A stretch of 11,095 nucleotides of DNA from an uncultured Lachnospiraceae bacterium (GTDB taxonomy: Bacteria > Bacillota > Clostridia > Lachnospirales > Lachnospiraceae), in assembly GCA_944376975.1 (NCBI GenBank), contig CALWEE010000037.1, positions 1-11,095 of the forward strand, in the 5' to 3' direction. Shown piece by piece: positions 7,606-11,095 of the stretch (position 1 is its first letter; every line of letters begins with the position of its first letter). The notes under the pieces are model-generated. The model worked only from the letters and a program-made list of their open reading frames with translations. It was not told where the DNA came from and did no database searches. The position numbers and the translations under genes are program-made.

Positions 7606-8571
7606 TTAATGATGAAAATGTACGGATATAAATTGATACAGGCCGGCGTTCAGGAACAGACAGGCCGCGGACAGTTTTCTCGCCCGGGTGAAATACGGAT
7701 TGGCAAGGATCTGTCCCGTATGTTTTTTCAAGATCTTCACGATGCGGGCATATTCCTCCCGTTCTTTGCCGTCAGGCAGGAGCAGGAGCTTGTCCAGCAG
7801 GTAAAAATGGGCCCAGTAATACCGGAAAAGCACCTGCGGCTTCAGCTGGGGATAATGCTTCCGGACCATATGTACGCAGCGCCGGTAAGCTTCGATGATA
7901 TCCATGTCGCCGGGCCTGAACGGCCTTCCGGTGATGCTGTCGGACCGCTGAAGGTAATAGTACAGAGGCTCTGTCGTCACCGCCGCTTTTTGGATCAGGG
8001 GAGCCATGTCGGTCATGAAGAACACGTCTTCATACAGCCGTCCCTTTCGGAAAGGCGTCTGAAGGCACAGTTCCCGTTTATATAACTTGCAGCTGACCCA
8101 CACGTTGACAAGGCCTTTTCCTTCCAGCATATGTTTTAACGCGTCCTGGCCGGAACAGCAAAATTCCAGCCGTTTATCGGTCTGGGGCCGCATGCGCCCG
8201 TCGTCGTAACAGTTGTACACGCCGCAGGCGGCCATATCGGCGTCGTTTTCCGTGATCAGCCGATATAAGGTGGCGAGCATGTCCGGATGGATGGAATCGT
8301 CGCTGTCGATAAAGGCAAGATATTCGCCGGACGCTTCCAGGGCGCCCCGGTTCCGGGCGTCGCTCAGCCCGCCGTTGGGCTTGTGCACTACTTTGACATG
8401 GGCATGATCGCGGGCGTATCCATCGCAGATTTCGGGGCACCGGTCAGGTGAGCCGTCGTCCACCAAAATGATCTCAAGATCGTCAAAATGCTGAGCCAGC
8501 AGGGAATCGACGCACTTGCGTATATATTTTTCCACATTGTAGACGGGAACAATGACACTGATCTTAGGCAT
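7606..8571 (-). CDS. Family 2 glycosyltransferase (first gene of minus-strand operon)
   Basis: This 321-residue GT-A glycosyltransferase starts at ATG 8571, giving MPKISVIVPVYNVEKYI. GGAGGAAG (complement of 8576-8583) lies upstream, and the candidate promoter would begin transcription near 8618, so a longer reading from 8622 is unlikely. Motifs: VDDGSPD (37-43, nucleotide binding), NGGLSDARNRG (66-76), FIDSDD (87-92, the DxD metal site) and EDVFF (181-185, likely catalytic base region). The C-terminal ~100 residues are rich in aromatic and basic residues but lack a clear membrane span, so the enzyme is probably peripheral. It likely adds a hexose or similar sugar to the lipid-linked unit that the downstream flippase and polymerase handle. 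Donor sugar is unknown. Confidence 0.92.
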   Translation of the reverse strand: MPKISVIVPVYNVEKYIRKCVDSLLAQHFDDLEIILVDDGSPDRCPEICDGYARDHAHVKVVHKPNGGLSDARNRGALEASGEYLAFIDSDDSIHPDMLATLYRLITENDADMAACGVYNCYDDGRMRPQTDKRLEFCCSGQDALKHMLEGKGLVNVWVSCKLYKRELCLQTPFRKGRLYEDVFFMTDMAPLIQKAAVTTEPLYYYLQRSDSITGRPFRPGDMDIIEAYRRCVHMVRKHYPQLKPQVLFRYYWAHFYLLDKLLLLPDGKEREEYARIVKILKKHTGQILANPYFTRARKLSAACLFLNAGLYQFISVHFHH

Positions 8572-8619
8572 TGATCTTCCTCCATGATATAGTCTGTAAA
8601 AATATTTTAAATATTCTAA

Positions 8620-8634
8620 CATGTATTATACATG
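8620..8634. promoter_or_regulatory. 15-bp perfect palindrome over the -10 box of the glycan operon promoter
   Basis: CATGTA-TTA-TACATG is a perfect 6-3-6 dyad covering the minus-strand TATAAT. A similar 6-3-6 dyad with the same TTA centre, AATATT-TTA-AATATT, lies at 8601-8615 just downstream of the predicted start of transcription. They could be repressor half-sites, but A+T-rich promoter DNA gives such palindromes by chance more often than average DNA. Confidence 0.35.
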
Positions 8635-8652
8635 GATTCAACTAAAATTCAA
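8625..8652 (-). promoter_or_regulatory. Sigma-A-type promoter of the minus-strand glycan operon
   Basis: Read on the minus strand: TTGAAT (complement of 8647-8652), a 16-base spacer, then a perfect TATAAT (complement of 8625-8630). Predicted transcription start is near 8618, giving a leader of about 47 bases before the glycosyltransferase ATG at 8571. No other equally good promoter was seen in the 186-base divergent intergenic region on this strand. Confidence 0.7.
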
Positions 8653-8701
8653 TGCGTCTTTAACCGGGATAAGACGCGTAAAATTCACAGTTTGCGCATT
8701 G
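8650..8701. repeat. Inverted repeat CAATGCG / CGCATTG on the two -35 boxes
   Basis: CAATGCG (8650-8656) and CGCATTG (8695-8701) are exact reverse complements. Each arm overlaps the -35 element of one of the two divergent promoters. A second, mutually exclusive inverted repeat is nested inside: GCGTCTT (8654-8660) and AAGACGC (8671-8677), 10-base spacer. Both are seen directly; a role as operator is inference. Confidence 0.5.
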
Positions 8702-8727
8702 TAAAGAAAAAACTTATCGTGTATAAT
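8699..8727 (+). promoter_or_regulatory. Sigma-A-type promoter of the LCP gene
   Basis: TTGTAA (8699-8704), a 17-base spacer and a perfect TATAAT (8722-8727). Predicted transcription start is near 8734, about 24 bases before ATG 8758. This placement also rules out the in-frame ATG at 8632 as the start. It runs back to back with the minus-strand operon promoter; the two -35 boxes are 46 bases apart. Confidence 0.72.
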
Positions 8728-8757
8728 GTGAAATGGAAAAAAGAAAGGAACGTGGAG

Positions 8758-10893
8758 ATGTCACGAAAAAGTACATTTGAAGATTTTGAAGAACTGACAG
8801 AACATACGGAAATACAGGCGGACGCCGACGCCGCGTCATCAGAAGTTCAGGCTTCTTCCGCGCCGGGCGGCGCGGATAACGGCGGCAAAGGCCCGTCCAC
8901 GGAAAAAACGTCTCTGGAATTTACGCCCATATCCTCCGGCAGGATGCGGGGGATCGACGCGGACGCTTTTGATGAAGAAGCGGAGCCGTCCTACGATACT
9001 GACGTTCCGGTCTATACCGGCAGGAAAAGGCGGAAGAAACGGAGCAAAGCCGGTTTCGCGGCGGGCATCATCCTGGTGATCGTCCAGATCCTTTGTTCCG
9101 GGCTGCTCATCTGGAACCTGAGCGTTCTGAACATGCTGCCCGACAAATATTTCTGGCCCATCGTCCTGATCCTTGTCCTTTTGGCGGGGATCTGCCTGGC
9201 GGCCCAGTGGATCCGGCGCGTCCATATCGTGGGCAAGATCCTGTCCGGGCTTTTATGCGCGCTGCTCATCGTTCTTTCCATATATATAGGAAAGACCCAT
9301 GGCCTTTTAAGCAGCATCACCTCCGGGAAGATGTATCAGACCGATAAGATCGTTGTGGCCGTCCTGGCCGAAGATGAAGCGGACAGCATACTGGACACGG
9401 CCACCTATACTTTCGGCATTGCCAAGACTTTGGACCGGGAAAAGGTGGAGCTGGCCATCAGCCAGATCAATGACGCCATCGGCATACAGATCAAGACAGA
9501 GGAATACGCCTCCTATACCGATCAGGTGAACGCCCTGTATGACGGGGAAGTGGAAGCGATCATTTATAACCGGGCCATGAACGAACTGATCGAGGAGAAC
9601 AATCCGGGCTTTACGGACAAGGTGCGCATACTGGACAATTTTGACGTACAGACCGAAGTGTTCATGGAGGATATCCCGGACCTGCCCATTACGGAGGAGC
9701 CTTTCGCCCTGTTCCTGAGCGGCATGGATGTATACGGCGATATTGAGGAGACCGGACGGAGCGACGTGAACATACTGGCCTGCGTCAATCCGACGACGAA
9801 GCAGGTCCTTCTGATCAGCGTGCCGCGAGACGCCTATGTGGAGATCCCGGGCATCACCTACTACGGCGAACGGGATAAACTGACCCATGCGGGCATGTAC
9901 GGCGTTCAGTATTCCATGAACGCGCTGGAGGAGATCTTCGGCGTGGATGTGAATTATTACGCCCGCGTCAATTTCTCGTCGTTGATCATGATGGTGGACG
10001 CCCTGGGCGGCATCGACGTGGATTCGGATTACGCCTTCTCCACCTATTATAAACAGTACACCCAGGCCACCGATACGTGGGAGTATTACACTTACAAGAA
10101 AGGCGAAAATCATCTGAACGGGGATTATGCCCTGGCTTTCGCCCGGGAGCGCATGAACCTTCCCGGCGGCGATTACCAGCGGGGGAAGAACCAGCAGAAG
10201 GTCATCGAAGGGCTCCTCGAGAAGCTGAAATCGCCGGCGGTGCTGTTGAATTATACCCAGCTTTTGGACAGCCTGTCCGGCAAGATGGACACCAGCCTGT
10301 CCTCCACCCAGATCGCCAGCCTGGTCAAGATGCAGCTCAATGACGGGGCGGAGTGGAACATTATTTCCGCCAGCGTATACGGCACGTCGTCTTACGAGTA
10401 CTGCGCGTCCTATTCCGGTTCGCCTCTGGCCGTGGAAATACTGGATGAGGATTCCATAGCCGCTGTCAAGGAAGTGATCGACGATCTGTTCGCCGGAAGG
10501 GTGATCAGCGAGCCGAGGACCACTTACCTGGAGGAGATCTACGATGTGGACGACAGCGAGCTGGACAGCGAATATTACATGAACAACCACGCGGAAGAAT
10601 GGGAGTATTCCGGGTCGTATTTCACAAAAGGGAAAAACGGGGGCAGCAGCTCCGGTTATTATGACGAGGAGAACTACGAGGATCCTTACGCGGATCCTTA
10701 CGGTTCGGAAGACGGGTACGGTTATGGCGACGAGCTGTCCGGCTATGACGACGGCGGATACGACGATGGCGACGCGGGTCTCTACACGGACGATCCGTAT
10801 ACAGAGTACGACGATACGGACGGTTACGATGACACCGGTTCGGATATGTATTCCGATACCGATGACGCGGGTATGGACGCGGTCTATGAATAA
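8758..10893 (+). CDS. LytR-CpsA-Psr (LCP) family cell-wall polymer ligase with acidic tyrosine-rich tail
   Basis: This 711-residue protein starts at ATG 8758 (AAAGGA at 8744-8749). Order: acidic, disordered cytosolic N-terminus (1-88); basic stop-transfer patch RKRRKKRSK (89-97); three membrane segments (about 98-119, 131-152, 158-178); an extracellular accessory domain (about 194-310), in the position of the one in pneumococcal Cps2A; the LCP catalytic domain (about 316-490); a linker region to about 632; and an acidic tail (633-711). LCP marks: SGMD (321-324), GRSDVN (333-338), SVPRDAY (354-360), DKLTHAGMYG (373-382), FARER (461-465) and DYQRGKNQQ (472-480), whose Arg and Asp residues bind the lipid pyrophosphate and metal. 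LCP enzymes transfer teichoic acids or capsule from undecaprenyl pyrophosphate to peptidoglycan, which fits the flippase/polymerase operon diverging from this gene. The tail has 15 Tyr, 22 Asp and 7 Glu in 79 residues and no Lys, Arg or His. It is longer than most LCP proteins (roughly 300-500). Family certain; exact polymer inferred. Confidence 0.95.
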   Translation: MSRKSTFEDFEELTEHTEIQADADAASSEVQASSAPGGADNGGKGPSTEKTSLEFTPISSGRMRGIDADAFDEEAEPSYDTDVPVYTGRKRRKKRSKAGFAAGIILVIVQILCSGLLIWNLSVLNMLPDKYFWPIVLILVLLAGICLAAQWIRRVHIVGKILSGLLCALLIVLSIYIGKTHGLLSSITSGKMYQTDKIVVAVLAEDEADSILDTATYTFGIAKTLDREKVELAISQINDAIGIQIKTEEYASYTDQVNALYDGEVEAIIYNRAMNELIEENNPGFTDKVRILDNFDVQTEVFMEDIPDLPITEEPFALFLSGMDVYGDIEETGRSDVNILACVNPTTKQVLLISVPRDAYVEIPGITYYGERDKLTHAGMYGVQYSMNALEEIFGVDVNYYARVNFSSLIMMVDALGGIDVDSDYAFSTYYKQYTQATDTWEYYTYKKGENHLNGDYALAFARERMNLPGGDYQRGKNQQKVIEGLLEKLKSPAVLLNYTQLLDSLSGKMDTSLSSTQIASLVKMQLNDGAEWNIISASVYGTSSYEYCASYSGSPLAVEILDEDSIAAVKEVIDDLFAGRVISEPRTTYLEEIYDVDDSELDSEYYMNNHAEEWEYSGSYFTKGKNGGSSSGYYDEENYEDPYADPYGSEDGYGYGDELSGYDDGGYDDGDAGLYTDDPYTEYDDTDGYDDTGSDMYSDTDDAGMDAVYE
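10654..10890 (+). repeat. Low-complexity D/Y/G-rich tail coding region of the LCP gene
   Basis: This codes residues 633-711. Degenerate repeats of the type YDD, GYDD and DPY are visible in the protein (DPYADPYG, SGYDDGGYDDGD, EYDDTDGYDD). At DNA level a direct repeat GCGGATCCTTACG-like unit occurs around 10680-10705 (GGATCCTTACG twice, 12 bases apart). The segment is free of basic residues and probably unstructured outside the membrane. Confidence 0.8.
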
Positions 10894-10894
10894 A

Positions 10895-10924
10895 ACAGCC
10901 GAAGGGCTGTCAGCCTGATCAGGC
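10895..10924 (+). other. Two small dyads directly after the LCP stop codon
   Basis: ACAGCC-GAAG-GGCTGT (10895-10910) forms a six-base-pair hairpin with a tetraloop starting two bases after TAA. GCCTGATCAGGC (10913-10924) is a perfect 12-base palindrome. They precede the main terminator hairpin and may protect the 3' end of the message. Neither is followed by a U-run of its own. Confidence 0.55.
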
Positions 10925-10927
10925 GCG

Positions 10928-10972
10928 GACCGGACGCGGCAACGATCTTTGCCGCGTTCGGTCTGTTTTTTT
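10928..10972 (+). terminator. Strong rho-independent terminator of the LCP gene
   Basis: A 15-base-pair stem, GACCGGACGCGGCAA (10928-10942) with TTGCCGCGTTCGGTC (10949-10963), carries one G-U pair and a six-base loop. It is followed by TG and seven T residues (10966-10972). This closes the LCP gene as a single-gene transcript from the promoter at 8699-8727. Confidence 0.92.
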
Positions 10973-11009
10973 GCCTTTCGGGAAAAACGGTGGGGAGTCG
11001 GAAGATTTT

Positions 11010-11041
11010 CTTTCCACAAAATACTTTTTTTAGTGTAAACT
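11010..11041 (+). promoter_or_regulatory. Weak promoter candidate for the next transcription unit
   Basis: After the LCP terminator the sequence turns A+T rich, with a T7 run at 11024-11031 and a TGTAAACT sequence in which TAAACT (11036-11041) could be a -10 element. The best -35 candidate, TTTCCA around 11011-11016, is poor and the spacing is long (about 19). The remaining bases to 11095 would be leader or the start of a gene that cannot be identified here. Confidence 0.25.
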
Positions 11042-11095
11042 AGAGATAAGACCAATAAGGACTTGGCAACAAGAAGATCGTGTCCGGCGACCGAT

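Noticed and set aside
8654..8677. GCGTCTT/AAGACGC as a terminator
   Set aside because: No T-run follows on either strand and it lies upstream of both predicted transcripts, so it is better viewed as a possible protein-binding site.
8632..8757. Extended N-terminus for the LCP protein from ATG 8632
   Set aside because: The extra 42 codons lie over both divergent promoters and start upstream of the predicted transcription start near 8734. ATG 8758 has its own ribosome site and gives a typical acidic LCP N-terminus.
9307..11055. Long minus-strand open frame (about 580 codons) opposite the LCP gene
   Set aside because: Its sequence is a monotonous run of valine, isoleucine, arginine and histidine, as expected for the complement of Asp/Tyr/Gly-rich codons. 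It crosses the LCP terminator, has no family motif, and the plus strand carries an unmistakable LCP domain.
1..11095. CRISPR arrays, insertion sequences, tRNA genes or phage genes
   Set aside because: No regularly spaced repeats, transposase or integrase motifs, or tRNA-like cloverleaf sequences were recognised. Nearly all of the window is accounted for by glycan genes with short junctions.

Overview
The window looks like part of a surface-polysaccharide / wall-teichoic-acid-type locus from a Gram-positive Firmicute. It is most like a Clostridia or Lachnospiraceae member: base composition is moderately GC-rich by eye, ribosome binding sites are strong GGAGG-type, genes are tightly coupled, and there is a CpsA-like LCP protein with three membrane segments. 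Species cannot be told from the sequence. No rRNA, tRNA, CRISPR array, transposase or integrase was seen.

There are three transcription blocks. (1) A plus-strand operon, entered mid-gene at the left edge, runs to 3563: an ExoA-like family 2 glycosyltransferase (5' truncated), a LicD-family phosphotransferase, tarI and tarJ. The last three are joined by start/stop overlaps or tiny gaps. TarJ and TarI make CDP-ribitol from ribulose 5-phosphate. (2) A minus-strand operon runs from a promoter near 8640 down to 3640: a family 2 glycosyltransferase, a Wzy/WaaL-like polymerase or ligase, a Wzx-like flippase, and a single-domain CDP-glycerol/CDP-ribitol polyol-phosphate transferase (TagB/TagF/TarL family). 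Blocks 1 and 2 converge on one bidirectional terminator at 3585-3636. (3) Diverging from block 2, a single plus-strand gene encodes a 711-residue LCP (LytR-CpsA-Psr) ligase. It has three TM segments, an accessory extracellular domain and a strongly acidic tyrosine-rich tail, and it ends in a strong terminator at 10928-10972. The last ~120 bases hold only a weak promoter candidate and the start of an unidentified transcription unit.

Read together, the genes describe building, flipping, polymerising and anchoring a phosphodiester-containing glycan. The glycosyltransferases build a lipid-linked unit, TarJ/TarI supply CDP-ribitol, the LicD and TagB-like enzymes are candidates to add polyol phosphate, Wzx flips the unit, Wzy polymerises it, and the LCP protein attaches the polymer to peptidoglycan. 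The mix recalls the pneumococcal teichoic acid loci (tarIJ, licD, a flippase and a Wzy-like polymerase). However, no choline genes (licA/licB/licC) and no CDP-glycerol synthase are present here, so CDP-ribitol is the only activated polyol whose synthesis is encoded in the window. The most interesting proposal is that the LicD protein is a bacterial ribitol-5-phosphate transferase, parallel to human fukutin/FKRP working with ISPD.
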